Part shown: piece after piece, positions 22,525-34,559 of the stretch
Position numbering within the stretch: position 1 is the stretch's first letter
Layout of the letters: every line of letters begins with the position of its first letter
From: Melitaea cinxia
Lineage: Eukaryota; Arthropoda; Insecta; Lepidoptera; Nymphalidae
Reading direction: 5' to 3'
DNA: 64,000 bases
Assembly: GCF_905220565.1 (NCBI RefSeq)
Contig: NC_059399.1
Location: 14,934,501-14,998,500 of the forward strand
Made by a program: the position numbers and the translations under genes
Notes under the pieces: generated by a model
The model's input: only the letters and a program-made list of their open reading frames with translations
What the model was told of the DNA's origin: nothing
The model's database searches: none

Positions 22525-22905
22525 TGTAAAGTAAATACGCATTATTAAACATAACTCATCTCAATCATATTTACATAAGAAATACATGATAAGTATGAGC
22601 TTTCGATTATGAAAAGAATCATCAAAATCGATACACACAGTAAAAGGTTACTATGATCTATGATCTATGATATAATGTAGGTCGACGATAAATAGTCAAA
22701 CAAATAGCCATTATTAGAGATAAATCAAAAAGTACTTGTCATATCTCGATTAAATTTATATTGGACCACATGATAAGCCACACGTTTCGATCAAAAAATA
22801 ACCATAGAAATCGGTCCACGCATTGAAAAGTTAGGAGGTTGCACACATAAAAAATACAATCGAATTGATAACCTCCTCTGTTTTTTGATGTCGGTTAAAA
22901 AGTAA
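22525..22905 (-). repeat. Two-unit copy of MITE-like family E
   Basis: Same two-block layout as 3030-3416, with ATCATCAAAATCGATACAC in the first unit and GAAATCGGTCCACGCATTG in the second. The right end is TTGATGTCGGTTAAAAAG. The two-unit form is therefore an established subfamily, not a single accident. Confidence 0.6.
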
Positions 22906-23295
22906 CATTATTTCATAGTATTAATTTAAAAAAAACATTACTAGACTCTACCAATATTATACCAGACATAGCAGATTTTGCGTGATGTCAGAATGAAGAT
23001 TGTTTTAGCTGCTTTCATTGTCCCAATAAATATAATATTTTGTTTTTTAAGGTTCTGTACCTCAAAAGGAAAAAAACGTAACCCTTATATGACCATTATA
23101 GGAATTTGGTACGCAGAAACGTCTTATTGCACAGATAAAGGAAAAATTGCGAAAAGCATAAATTTTTAGTTACACCATAATATTTTTAATAATTTTTTTT
23201 TGTAGGGAACCCTCAATATGCGAGTCCGACTCGCACTTGGCCGTTTTTTTAATATTTTAATTATACGTATATATATCTAGGAATCAATCAAAATT
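22906..23295. other. non-coding
   Basis: The stretch 23045-23250 contains AGGTTCTGTACCTCAAAAGG and GAACCCTCAATATGCGAGTC with GACTCGCACTTGGCCG, phrases typical of an old interspersed repeat, but no second copy in the window confirms it. Confidence 0.4.
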
Positions 23296-23613
23296 TGCTG
23301 CGTGGTTACGGCAATGAAGAATATAGCTACCTCCTCTCTTCCCGTGGGTGTCGTAAGAGACGAGTAAGGGATAGCACAGTTCCACTACCACCTTGGATCT
23401 AACTACTAACAATGAAATACACAGGTCGTAGACGGGCAGCAGTGTCTTCTGTGCGACAAAGCCAGCCCTGCGGTCTCCAACCCGCCTGCCTAGCGTGGTG
23501 ACTATGGGCAACACACATGAGTTTACACCATTTTTGGCGTGAACTTGTAGAGGCCAATGTCCAACAGTGGACTGTGATAGGCTGAAATGATGATGATGAT
23601 GATGATGATGATG
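23296..23613 (+). mobile_element. SINE B copy
   Basis: Head with stem GTGGTTA/TAGCTAC (wobble pairs), GTCGTAAGAGACGAG hairpin (one arm mutated), body, and 3' end AGGCTGAAATGATGATGATG. It shares its last ~55 bp with the LINE end at 34600-34660. Confidence 0.85.
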
Positions 23614-23955
23614 ACGATATCTAGGAATCAAGAATAGAATATTTTGTTGACGTAGACTGTAAAATACAGCTCATAATGTTAGAACGATACGCATAAATGC
23701 TACAGATGAACCCAACAGGGAATTCTAGTCATTATAAAGTTCTAACATTCCCTGATACACAGACGATATATAACCTAAAACGGTGAAAATGCGAGCGTGA
23801 AATTTTGCTCAGACATTCCCTTAATACAAAGTTCATAAGAAAATAGCAATTCACTTACTATTTTAATTAAATGAAAGTCTAAATCTTGATCATAATTAGG
23901 TCTGTCAACTCATATTTAAAAGTCAAAAACGCTGTTCTATACTGCAATAGTCTGT

Positions 23956-24207
23956 AAATAATTATTTATAGATATGTACACAATACACACACGGTTATCT
24001 GTTCTTAAAGTAAGCAACTTAATGCTTGTGTTATAGGTAACAGCCGACTGTTATATAGCTATATATTTTTGTTTCGATAAACATACTTATAAATAATACA
24101 TATATAAATAAATATTTATATTACACCCAGACTCGGAGTGGGAATCGAATCCACAACCCTCGGAGCAGAAAGCAGGGTCACTACAAACTGCGCCAACGGG
24201 CTAGTCA
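23956..24207 (-). mobile_element. SINE C, complete tRNA-derived copy
   Basis: On the minus strand: GCCCGTTGGCGCAGTTTGTAG as A-box region, and GGATTCGATTCCCACTCC as B-box/T-arm. These are followed by the AT-rich middle and the 3' signature with CAGTCGGCTGTTACCTATAA. The tRNA-like head is clear, so Pol III transcription is expected for the family. Nearly identical to 32398-32648. Confidence 0.85.
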
Positions 24208-25484
24208 GATTTATGTTAATTTATAAAACTTTCAACTAACATACTAGTGTTGTAAGGTTTCTTAGTAACAGTAACTAGTGGACTGTAAGGATCTTAAATA
24301 AATAAATATTATCTATACATCTACTAAGACGCTACACAAGAAGAAAAAGAAGAAGAAGTGTCTTTGTTTTGGTTTCAACATAAACGTGTTTTTTCAAGTG
24401 CGTATTTGCATGATGATTTTTGGCCTACTGATTAAATATATGTTTCGTGCGTTTGTGGAAATTCTTCCTTTACATGGGTTCACTGCTAATAAGAGATGAA
24501 AATTTGTAAAGAAATTCGTCGCTTTTGGTGTAAGAAGTATAAAAATTTTTCTCTAAGGATTTCTTATTTAAAAAATAAATAAATCAATGTATCAGTTTTC
24601 CAGAATCCTATCTTTAAAAGACGTGAATTAGGTATTGAAGATTTTATAGAACTTCGTTCGTTTGTTTTAATATTAGAGACATGAAACTATGTTTTTTTTT
24701 CAATCTACGGACTCAAAACAGTAAAAATGTGTTTCAGACTTTGTGGAGATTCTACCGCTAAGAGGGTGTATAAAGGTGTTATTTATTTATTATTTATTAT
24801 TATTATTATTATTTATAAAAGTATGAAACTTTATCTAAAGGCTTTGATCAAAAATACATTAACATTTATATCCGTATTTTTGAAGTTCAATCTCTAATGT
24901 GGTAAAACAAGGCTTGACATTATGTATGAAGTCGCATTTTATATCTAAAGTCGCATAAACCTTTATTATTGGATTGGTTTTGATGCAATAAATACCCTTT
25001 ATGTTAAATGTGTTACCTCCTATGTTTGATGTTATATATACTTAACTTTATACATACTAGATCCACTTTGGTATAAATTAATAAGTATTCCAGCTTTTGC
25101 TTAAATTCTGGATGGTTAAACAGGGGTTTAGTTAGTAATCGTATCACGAGAATTGCCTAAACATGGCTGAAGTACATCTAAGGGGAGACTGTTTTTCTTA
25201 CAGCTGCTTTATGAAGTCTGAGCGAAATTGAGCTCTTCAAGCTGTCTGGTAGTTCTAGCACACGAAAATCGAACCGTGAATGTGGAATACAAGAAAGTTC
25301 TAAATTACTGTAATATAATAATTAGGAACTATCTTAACACCTCGTACTATATATAATCAATTTCTACGCAGTGAAGTTGCGAGCAACAGCTAGTTATTAA
25401 TAGGAAGGGTTGTATGTAACAAACACACTAACACGACATGATATATTCTGACTTTACAAACATAACTTTTATAAATTAATATTA
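24208..25484. other. non-coding, no clear repeat
   Basis: AT-rich. TTA/ATT simple repeats lie near 24780-24817 and a GAA-rich stretch near 24339-24357. No exon was recognised. Confidence 0.5.
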
Positions 25485-25685
25485 TCATACATAGTATAAA
25501 ACAAAGTCGCTGCCCGCTGTCTGTATGCTTAGATCTTTAAAATTACGCAACGAATTTTGATGCGGTTTTCTTTACTAAATAGAGTTATTCTACAGAAAGG
25601 TTTAAATTTATAATACATGCATAATATATGAGTAGAGGAACACTGAGAGTTTTTGCAACTGTGCGAAGCCGGGGCGGGCCGCTAG
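25485..25685 (+). mobile_element. Helitron-like non-autonomous element (201 bp)
   Basis: Starts TCATACATAGTATAAAAC after an A and ends CGGGGCGGGCCGCTAG before a T. TC...CTAG between A and T without a target-site duplication is the Helitron hallmark. A second copy of the same family is at 42669-42870 in reverse. Confidence 0.75.
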
Positions 25686-26248
25686 TTGATATATAATTTT
25701 ATGTAAGAAGTCAGCAAAATATTGCACGTGTTGTTTCGGAAAAACATTCTTCCTAGCTATAAGTTCCACTAGCTATTAACAAAAAAGTTTTACCCGGCGT
25801 GTATCGTCCATTCGTTTGAAAAACGTAATACGATCTTAAGCTCGACATGAAACCTCTCGGAATGAAACTCGTTCGCTATCTCGCTGCCCGTCAATCTTAT
25901 TGTCATTCAATTTGAATTTACGCTTAGACCAGTTTTTGCACGATCTAACAGTTGGCCTCTGAAATAGCGTTTTTTTTCACATTTTGCGTGACAAAGAAAT
26001 AAATATTTGTTATTACAAATGCTGTTTTGTCGTAAATAAATGTTTTGAGATATAGTACTTTTTTTGTTGTGTTAGTATGTAAACCACGAAGTATTAATAT
26101 CTATGTAGTGCAAATAATCTTTAAAATAAATATTCTGAGGTTTGTATTTTAAATGTGATAAACACAAAATAAGATTAACTTAGTTCTTGTTACTAGCGTC
26201 TATACATACTAAAGTGCAATGTGCAAGGCTTCAATATCTGTAACAGGT
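25686..26248. other. non-coding, unique
   Basis: The block 25775-25960 is less AT-rich than its surroundings (CTCTCGGAATGAAACTCG area) and not repeated in the window. It may be a conserved non-coding element. Confidence 0.35.
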
Positions 26249-26249
26249 G

Positions 26250-26530
26250 TTTTTTTTTATGTCACTATGTCGGCAAACAGGCGTACGGCTCACCTGATGG
26301 TAAGCGATTACCGTAGCTTATAGACGCCTGCAACACCAGAAGCATCGCAAGCGCGTTGCCGACCCAATCCCCAATCCCTCCAGGAGCTCTGGTCACCTTA
26401 CTTACCAACAGGAATATAATACTGCTTGAAAACATTATTATTTTGCTATGATCTTCTGTAAGGTCGAGGTACTACCCTAGTCGGGCTACTCCATATTTTG
26501 AGCAGGAAATTCCTGCTGTGCCCTACCTCA
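26250..26530 (+). mobile_element. SINE-like family H, longest copy
   Basis: Key blocks: GTACGGCTCACCTGATGG, TAAGCGATTACCGTAGC, CACCAGAAGCATCGCAAGCG, CCAGGAGCTCTGGTCACC, and the end TTTTGAGCAGGAAATTCCTG. Other copies: 38290-38600 (minus), 40262-40400, 50875-51010 (minus), and a 3' piece at 61120-61200. No tRNA-like head was recognised; the type is uncertain. Confidence 0.7.
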
Positions 26531-27384
26531 GTTTTTCGTTCTACCATCGAGAATTTTATAATAATAAAAACTTTTCCTTTTAAATTCCCTTGTTTCTAAA
26601 AAGTCATACTTAAGTCATTTGTCATGGCCCGACCCTCATCTGTTTTAGGGAAGGAAAAAGTAACATTTGTCACTGCATCGGAATCTGTTGAATTAGATGC
26701 TTCAAAGGTTCAACTGACGGGAATCTGAGCTCATTTTTTTCTTCTTCTATCAAATCACGTCCAATATACACGGAGTTTCATGGCTGAATCTCTTATTAGT
26801 GTTTTTACATCGTAGATATTGTTTGATATTACTACAGTATATGGAATAAAATTCTTTTTATTAAGTCTTGGTACGACTAAGATATAAATAATCAAAGAAT
26901 TTAATAATTAAGAAAATTAGATAATTGCGCCGCTGAACTTTGTATAGTATATTGTATATATATGTATTTTATATTTATATTGGCTTTCATAGCTTCAAGT
27001 ACAATACAGGTAATCATGTAAAATGGCGCTCATTTTAATATACATTTGTTCGTAATTCAGATTGCTTGTATTATATGCGTTTTCAAGATCAATCGGTATT
27101 AAAACTATTAACGTTTACTTTTGCCTTGAAATAAAAGACGACTCGTATGATAAGAAATTCGTGTATTTTCTGACCAAAAAACAACGAATAATGAAATGAA
27201 TAAATGATGAACGGTACAATTTTAAATTTTTGAACAAAGGAAAAAAATCGTATGAAGTTAGGCGAGGTCCCTCCGCCCGTCGCCCTCTCATTGGCTGATA
27301 ATCGGTAACTTCATATCATTAGAAGCGCCACTAGCCACTAGATGTCGTTTGAACAACATTCTTAACCGAGCACAAAAAATAAGG
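26531..27384. other. non-coding
   Basis: No exon or repeat was identified. A GC-richer patch lies at 27255-27345, with ATTGGCTGAT inside it. Confidence 0.4.
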
Positions 27385-27615
27385 AGATTCTCAAATCGAG
27401 TATGTTTTTTATGTGTATTATCTCATAACTTCTTACTGGCTATACCATTTGTGATGATTTTTTAAAATCAAAAGTCGGTTCTTGTCATGAGGTCCCATTT
27501 AAATATAGTCGAAAGCCGGCGAGTAGGTACTTTTTGAGTTATCCCTAATGATTTGTATTCAAGTGACTGTTTTACTTACGTCTTATTGATTGTCGATGTA
27601 ATTGAAGTCAATTTT
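27385..27615 (+). repeat. MITE-like family E, short copy
   Basis: Contains TGATGATTTTTTAAAATCA, GTCCCATTTAAAT, and ends GATGTAATTGAAGTCAATTT, the mutated family E right terminus. Confidence 0.55.
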
Positions 27616-28754
27616 TTTTCTTTTCGGTGCAACCACAATATTTTCAAAGGAAGTGTTGAATTTGTAATTTTCTTTTTTCAGCAGAATCTGCATTGCGAAT
27701 TCGGTAATAGCTAGTACATTTCATATTTATATCTAAGTGTCTATAAAACGTTTTACTTTAATAGAGTGAATTTCTGATTTTGAATTTGATAAAAACGTTA
27801 ATCAATATTTTCACGTAAGACCCGAGTTATGATTATTTATTTTTAGTTTACAATAAATGGTGAGAATTAGCGTGAGACTAATATTTTATTCATTATAGGA
27901 TACACAGTTCATCTCAAACCAATTTAACGTAAAAACATTACGGAAAATTTATTTGTTACAATAAAAACTAGCACCTTAATTATTACTTTCAGCAAAAAAT
28001 CCACCGTATTTTAAAAACAAATAAAATATTCTTACCAATTTTCTTCATGGAAAAGTTATTAAAATTTATAACGCCAATAAATATTATAACGCCATTATTA
28101 TTAACGCTAACCGCTTACTTTGCAAACAATTTACTAATGGAATAATTTATTAAGTTCGATAATTTAGATTTAAATTTTTAAACTAAAACAAAAGGGTGTC
28201 GGGTTAATTAAAACTAAATATTTGTACAACGGTGCCGTGACTTTTGCTCCGTCGAGTGTATTAAGTTCCCTTAGTGAACGGAATTGAAGTTAATTTGTTT
28301 GCTGTATTTTACATAAACTTATTTACGTTCGAAGTAATCGTACAATTAAAGAAATAATGAGTTGTAATTTTAACTTAATAAAAAAAAAGTTGAATGGAAA
28401 TAAATATAGAAGTGATATTGATACTACGCGTTGACGCAAAATTCACAGAAAGTTATTGTTTATAACTTTATATCCTTTTTTTGTAACTAAATATTAAATT
28501 TCTTATCGGCTTTTTACATATAGAACCTATGTAGAGAGTAACTTACATACAGATTCAGTGGTAGCTGTACAATAACTATAGGCAATTAAGTACTGAATAA
28601 GTTCTGCTACTTTTGTATAACAACGATGCGAATGTACTTATGTAGTACGTATAATATAGTATACATACTACAAAATAATAATTTGGATTTAATTTAATGC
28701 GCCGGAGGACGACTTTTAAAACTGCACCCATTACCAACGTCATATATATTTGTC

Positions 28755-28792
<38 letters not shown>

Positions 28793-29340
28793 AGTAGTAT
28801 GTTTGGTTGTGTGTAAGATTCAAGGATACTTAGCGTTTATCTATTACATGATAATTGTTGTCCTGTCGCTCTGTCCCCTTCATCATTGGTTACAAAACAT
28901 AACGATCGTTTTTTTTATTGCGAGATTATTTTTTATCATTTTAAAAAAACATTCACGTAAAATTTTTCTTTACGTGAGTTTTGTACGTTTTAAAATTTGA
29001 AGTAAGTAAATAACAGTTCTATTACAAAATGTCTACACTGACCAAGTATTATAAGATTCAATTTAGGTATTCATTTTTACTACATAAGTGGGATAAGGGC
29101 AGGTACATGACGATATTTTACACATTTACAACCAATTCGGATTCGTTTTCGTGATTTTTTACGATCTTGTGTATTAATAAACCATTATTATATCATCAAA
29201 AATTAAAGTTCTTAAAAGTAATAACAGGTTAATACAAGAATGCTTTGGTAAATACTTCGTATTACCCTGAGCCTATATTTAATAATAAAGGAAAGATAGG
29301 ATGTAGTAGTATTTTATAAAAGTTACAAATATTGCTATAT
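27616..29340. other. non-coding, AT-rich
   Basis: Nothing coding was recognised. A 28-nt T-run lies at 28759-28786 and could be the tail of an otherwise unrecognised minus-strand retroelement. Confidence 0.5.
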
Positions 29341-29346
29341 ATATTT

Positions 29347-29439
29347 GATGTGGTTACGGCGGTAAAGAATATAGCCACCCACTCTCTTTCCGTCGGTGTC
29401 GTAAGAGGCGACTAAGGGATAGCACAGTTTCACTACCAC
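29347..29439 (+). mobile_element. SINE B head, before a nested insertion
   Basis: Head stem GTGGTTA/TAGCCAC and hairpin GTCG/CGAC are intact. The copy is interrupted after GTTTCACTACCAC and resumes at 29740. Confidence 0.8.
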
Positions 29440-29738
29440 GGGGTCGGCGGCCGATAGTCGGGGGACTTCGGCCGGCCGGACGACACGACCCCATACGTCT
29501 GAGGGGTGGCCTTGTTGTGAGCGAGGCCACCCCACCATCATGCCGGGGCCCGGAAGCTTTGTCCGGGCCTACCGCTGAGGCGAGGTGGCGAATGCTAGCG
29601 CGACCCCTCTCGCCCCACCCAGGCGGATGACTGCTAACACGTGGTGGTTTTTAGTCAGTAGGAGTCTGACATAACCCTCTGGCGCCCCCACGCTGGAGGG
29701 TATCCATGATGGATTTTCCCCACGTAAAAAAAAAAAAA
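29440..29738 (+). mobile_element. GC-rich poly(A) SINE or LINE end nested in SINE B
   Basis: About 300 bp, very GC-rich at first (GGGGTCGGCGGCCGATAG) and ending ATTTTCCCCACG plus a 13-nt A-run. The flanking duplication GTTTCACTACCAC is perfect (29427-29439 and 29739-29751). The 3' part (TTTTTAGTCAGTAGGAGTC, then CTCTGGCGCCCCCACG) resembles R1-clade LINE 3' ends of moths. It is either a SINE using an R1-type tail or a truncated LINE. Confidence 0.85.
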
Positions 29739-29739
29739 G

Positions 29740-29995
29740 TTTCACTACCACCATGCAACTTAAACAGCCGACCGATGGCGGGATAACTATCCAATTGCTA
29801 GCTTTGAAATATACAGGCCGAAGACGGGCAGCAGCGTCTTCGATATGACAAAGGCAGCCCTGCAGTCACCAAACCGCCTCCCCAGAGTGATGACTATGGG
29901 CAAAACACATGAGTTTACGCCATTTTTGGCGCGAGCTTGTGGCGGCTTTTGTCCAGCAGTGGACTACGATAGGTTCAAGTGATGACGATGTGGAT
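29740..29995 (+). mobile_element. SINE B body and tail after the nested insertion
   Basis: Resumes with the duplicated target and runs through GCCGACCGATGGCGGGATAA and GACGGGCAGCAGCGTCTTCG to GTCCAGCAGTGGACTACG and a degenerate ATG tail. Confidence 0.85.
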
Positions 29996-30882
29996 GAGCA
30001 AATACTAAAGTTTACTCGGTTTTATAATTTACGTGTACCACGTTATACCATATACTGGTATAAGTTATTAAAATAATTTTATTATCTATATTTTGTAAAA
30101 ATCCTTCTGACTTCTTGACTCTACTGTCGTGTCTCTGTTATTTTTAATTTTTATATAGCTAATTTTTATACAGTTTAAAATTTAAGTAAGTATTACTAAG
30201 AATGTTTATTGATGGATTGAATAATTAGTTTATTTTTCCCGCACTTGTGGCGAGATGACATCTTTATTCAAAATTTTCCAATCGATCACTCCCGCAAACC
30301 CACATAAACCGCTTTCCAGATTAAGCATAAAATCGACGTCCATTTGTATCCAATTTAAAATCAAATTAGAAATAAATACACTTTCAATTTCGTCCAATCA
30401 CGTTCTAGAGAAGTTCGCGGTACCCAAAGAAAAACCTACCATTTCCCCGACCGGGAGATTTAACCTAAATCGAATTCTCTACCCGCAACGGCCTTAATTT
30501 AAGAGACGAATTTGTCTAATTCCAATTCTTATGCCGTGACAAATGTAGTGATTCTTATTCAACCGTCGTAAGTCAATTTTGTGTTTATTTTTTACGTACG
30601 GGTAGTCTTTGACGTTACGCTTACATTGATTACTTACTTGCGTGTTTCTTATAGCTAAAATTTCTTATAAAATTCCACGATTAAATTAATGTTTTCGCTG
30701 TGGTATTGATAAGAACAATATCTTTTAAGGTTTCCTTGAAGGGATTTGCTGCTTTAGAAATAAGGTTGCCTCTTGAACATTTTTCTTCTAGGCATTTTTA
30801 TTCCGCGCTTTAATTTTTTTTGTGTGTCTAATAAAGAGTACTATTTACTTATCTTTACCACATTTACATCTTTCTCACCAAA
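29996..30882. other. non-coding
   Basis: The patch 30240-30500 has an 80-codon plus frame and fewer AT-runs than its surroundings, but no domain or splice site pattern supports an exon. Confidence 0.4.
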
Positions 30883-31045
30883 AAAGAATAATACACTGGG
30901 TTGTCTGGAAGAAATGGCTAAATAGCCATAAGTCCGCCCATTGTATTTCACAGTCTGTAAATATTTTTTTAAAATGTGTTTATCGTTTAAAATGTAGTTG
31001 TGGTGTACAATAAAGTATAAATAAATAAAATAAATAAATAAATAC
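30883..31045 (+). mobile_element. LINE 3'-end repeat (family I)
   Basis: Carries GGTTGTCTGGAAGAAATGG, a hairpin ATGGC-TAAATA-GCCAT (30914-30929), then AAGTCCGCCC and GGTGTACAATAAAG before a TAAA microsatellite. The same order occurs at 37213-37396 and, on the minus strand, 53384-53530 and 51622-51760. No ORF remains, so these are 5'-truncated LINE ends. Confidence 0.7.
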
Positions 31046-31402
31046 ATGGAATAGCAGTATTTAATATATACGCTACATTTATTTCATAACAAGTATAAAT
31101 CAATTTAATGAAGTGCCAAGTTAAATTTGGGTTTAGTTTAAAACGAATAAACGGTCGTTACACACGGAGAATGTGTTCCGGTGTAAAAATATACGTCAAT
31201 TTTCCGATTTAATTAAAGCGTTACAATTAAACGCGGTAATAGCTTCGCTCGGAGCTCGAAATTTTCGAACAGTTCGTTCTGAATTTTGTATGCAGCAAAT
31301 ATTGCATTACTGTGAGTTTGAGTGATAGCACGAGTCCATTAATGAGGTTTAGAATATTTTGAATGATTTTTATATAATAGGATTATTTTATTTATTTGAT
31401 TT
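31046..31402. other. non-coding
   Basis: Unique AT-rich sequence, nothing recognised. Confidence 0.5.
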
Positions 31403-31413
31403 TATTTTATACC

Positions 31414-31761
31414 GACGCCGCGTTGGTGCAACGGTTAAAGCCATGGAATGTACCTGTTGCGCTGGCGGTTGCGGATTCGATCCCCACACATGACAAACAT
31501 TTGTTTTGGCCATACAGGTGTTTGCCGTAGTCTGTTTGTGCAGTTCTTGTGGGTCTCCCCACCGTGCCTCGGAGAGCACGTTAAGGCGCCGGTCCCGGTT
31601 GTTATCATGTACACCTGATAGCGATCGTTATTCATAGTAGGGAATATATCCGCCAGCCCGCATTGGAGCAGCGTGGTGGATTGAGCTCTGACCCTTCTCC
31701 TACGTGGGGAAAGAGGCCTATGCCCAGTAGTGGGATATTATAGGCTGAAGCGAATGAAGCG
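31414..31761 (+). mobile_element. SINE A, complete copy with target-site duplication
   Basis: Best reference copy of the family: head GACGCCGCGTTGGTGCAACGG, B-box-like GGATTCGATCCCC, body with GCACGTTAAGGCG and TATCATGTACACCTGATAG, tail GCCCAGTAGTGGGATATTAT. Flanked by the 11-bp duplication TATTTTATACC (31403-31413 and 31762-31772). The tail is related to a LINE 3' end, which would supply the retrotransposition machinery. Confidence 0.92.
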
Positions 31762-31789
31762 TATTTTATACCACTTTGATGTAGTGGTG

Positions 31790-32030
31790 TATGTGCCGTG
31801 TAGACGCCTAAATACCGGCGGTTTGCGGATTCGAATATTTGTTTCCGGTCTGGGTGTATCTCTGGTCGTGATCGCTATCACAGACATCTGATAGCGAGCG
31901 GTAAATATTTAAAATATTGAATATATCCGTCAACGCGCATTGGAGCACCGTATGGATTAAGCTTTGAAACTTTTCCTACATGAAGAAGGGGATTAGCATT
32001 GGCCAGCAGTGGGATGTTACAGGCTGAATC
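31790..32030 (+). mobile_element. SINE A-related, old diverged copy
   Basis: Aligned in the same order and direction as the adjacent copy: CGGCGGTTTGCGGATTCGAA, GTGATCGCTATCACAGACAT, CGCATTGGAGCACCG, and CCAGCAGTGGGATGTTACAGG. It has many substitutions and deletions. The younger copy inserted just upstream of it. Confidence 0.7.
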
Positions 32031-32246
32031 AATGGATTAAGCAATAACTATAATATACAGAAATACAGAAAAAGTTTACAGTGGCAATCTATCGCTAGAA
32101 GAGCAATTTATGTAGCGATGAAAGTAAGTAGTATTACATAATTGATTAATTATTGCTAATATGGTTCGGTAAGTATACTGATTTTAATTATACACTTTAT
32201 TGCTCGCGGGGACAAAAATGTTCGACAAAACACAGGTTGATGATTG

Positions 32247-32279
32247 ATGCTCGATTGATAAGTACTATCAATCGAGCAT
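32247..32279. repeat. 14-bp perfect inverted repeat, 5-nt loop
   Basis: ATGCTCGATTGATA (32247-32260) and its exact reverse complement (32266-32279) are separated by AGTAC. No repeat copy elsewhere; role unknown. Confidence 0.6.
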
Positions 32280-32397
32280 TACAAACACGTATGTAATCTA
32301 CTATCAATTTAATTTATTTGGGTTATTAGTATATCGCCACCAACGACAAATTGAATTATATAATTATATTATTATAATAATAATAATAAATAATAAA

Positions 32398-32648
32398 TAA
32401 ATATCTACACAATACACACACGGTCGTCATGTTCCTAAAGTAAGCAACTTAATGCTTGTGTTATAGGTAACAGCCGACTGGTATATAGCTACATATTTTT
32501 TTTTTTTTTCGATAAACATACTTATAAATAATACATATATAAATATATAAATAAATATTTATATTACACCCAGACTCGGGGTGGGAATCGAACCCACAAC
32601 CCTCGGAGCAGAAAGCAGGGTCACTACAAACTGCGCCAACGGGCTAGT
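32398..32648 (-). mobile_element. SINE C, complete copy
   Basis: Minus-strand head GACTAGCCCGTTGGCGCAG, with B-box GGGTTCGATTCCCACCCC fully matching the Pol III consensus. The 3' end borders an AATAAT/TAAATA microsatellite (32368-32400). Confidence 0.87.
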
Positions 32649-32696
32649 CAAGGCTGTAGTGGAAACATATATTATATAGTAAAACTACCTTTTCTA

Positions 32697-32830
32697 CATA
32701 CTTTACAGCAACCATAATCACGGTCATATCCGAAACGTTGAGCATTTAAAAAACTTAATAAACCGCGATTAAATCCGAAAAAGTTGTTCCATTATAAAGA
32801 CTAAAATTCTCGTAAGCATTAAAAAACTAT
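32697..32830 (+). repeat. Repeat family D copy
   Basis: CTTTACAGCAACCATAATCACG, ATCCGAAACGTTGAGCATTT, AATAAACCGCGATTAAATCC and GAAAAAGTTGTTCCATTATA give the fullest plus-strand form of the family. Confidence 0.65.
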
Positions 32831-33335
32831 ATAATTATATTACTAACACATTAAAAAGTCAGTAGTTTATGACAGTATCGAGTGGGATATAATACACGGC
32901 GCACATCACACTAAATTGTCAATCTTGTATTTTCCTTTTTAGTGGTTATTTGTCGCACTCAGATTTTTTTATATAATTTTTTATTACAGAATTTTTAGTT
33001 TATCATTAATAAATCAACATTTTTCCTGAACCTAAGTTTCTTTTCTAAGCAAATAAGTGCGGAGAGTTCAGATGCTTATTGAGTTAAGCTTCCGTAGACG
33101 CTGGAGATCACTCTCACATGTTAATCGTGGGTGGGTTTTGTTATGTTTGGGTTCGAATCATATTAGAGTTAGTTGATAATTCTATTATAATTATAATATT
33201 TATTATTATTATTATTATAGCGATTTTTTGCATTGTTTTAGATTACTATTTATTTTTTATTTTTTATACAGTTACAGCATAAGATAAGAAATTATGGATG
33301 AATTTTTCTAAATCAAAAGTAATTTTGATAATTTG

Positions 33336-33389
<54 letters not shown>

Positions 33390-34195
33390 CTTCAGATATA
33401 TACTTTCATATATATATATGTAAGCTAATTAAGACCTTCGATGTGATACCCCACTCAATAATCTTAAGTACTTTTTTCGTTTGAATTATCGAATTATGGC
33501 GTCCAAAATCCACCATTTTGAATTTTTGTTTATTTTAATCAAGGCACTGTCGCTCGGGCCATCAAGATAAATCTGATGAACTTTTAGGCTGTAGTGGAAA
33601 ACATATAAAAAAACATTACCCTCCTTACCTTCTGCAGTCGCGTAAAAACACTGTGTCTCAAAATAACAGTATTTTTTATTACGTACATACATTATTATTT
33701 CAATGTTAATTTTTTATTTTATTCATTTGGGAAACAAACAATTATCTTCTTTCTTATTTAAATTTATTATTTTCTCAATGTTAATAAAATACGTAATATA
33801 AGCTGATTACATAATTCATTCCTTAAATTCTTCTCGTAAACGTTTTTCACAATATATGAAAAAAGAAATCATAAACAAGTATTAAAATAAAATATAAAAA
33901 AAACTTCCGCGCGCGGTTGAAAAGCAGATTGTTTTTATGCTGATGAAGATGAAAATATAACATTTTTTTTATCGAAAAACGGCTTTATTAAAATCCTGGC
34001 AGCGTATAACGTAATGCTTATGAAAGTAAAACGCATATGAAGCATTTTCATTCGGAGCAATAATACATATTCAAAAAAGCTCAAAGTATTCAATGTTTTT
34101 ATATAAGAACTTTTTGGTAGCTCTTAAATACGGAGTTTTAACTTTAACAAAAAAAAAAATTACTGGTCGGCAAAAAAAAAAACTATAATTTCAAG
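32831..34195. other. non-coding with AT microsatellite
   Basis: An AT microsatellite lies at 33339-33390. The phrase GGCTGTAGTGGAAA occurs at about 32649 and 33583, hinting at an unclassified repeat. No coding features. Confidence 0.45.
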
Positions 34196-34199
34196 AATC

Positions 34200-34440
34200 G
34201 ATAGCATGAAAGTTACGCATTGACAGTCGATTTTGAGTAGAAATGGCGCACTGATGCGTTCGAATTTGCTGCTGCTCATTTTGCTAAACGGCATTGGAAT
34301 ATCGTCGCAAATGACCTGAAACGGTTCATTACCGTCCACGTCGGAAATTAATTCTCGAGGGAGGCATCCGATGTTAGTCAAAAATCGTGGTCGGATTGTG
34401 TGTCAGGTGGGAGCGTTTACGTGCATTGTTAATGGCTGAT
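34200..34440. other. less AT-rich unique block
   Basis: Composition is more balanced than the flanks, and a 70-codon minus frame spans part of it (starts TNIGCLPRELISDVDGNEPF). No domain is recognised and splice signals are not convincing. Either an unrecognised exon or a conserved non-coding element. Confidence 0.25.
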
Positions 34441-34559
34441 GACACTTAAAACAAATGTGTTCTATTTGAATTGCTTTTCATGTAATTTCTTAGGAAAAAA
34501 TTTTTTAGATGTCTACATTAGAAGTACATTTAGAAAATATTTTGAGCAAAATAAGTAAG

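Noticed and set aside
24122..24207. functional tRNA gene
   Set aside because: The tRNA-like sequence is the head of SINE C and recurs with the same downstream body at several sites.
30255..30497. 80-codon plus-strand frame
   Set aside because: Low-complexity, Ser/Lys-rich chance frame with no support from splice sites or family similarity.
34160..34381. 73-codon minus-strand frame with protein-like first half
   Set aside because: No recognised family and no convincing splice sites; listed only as a less AT-rich block.
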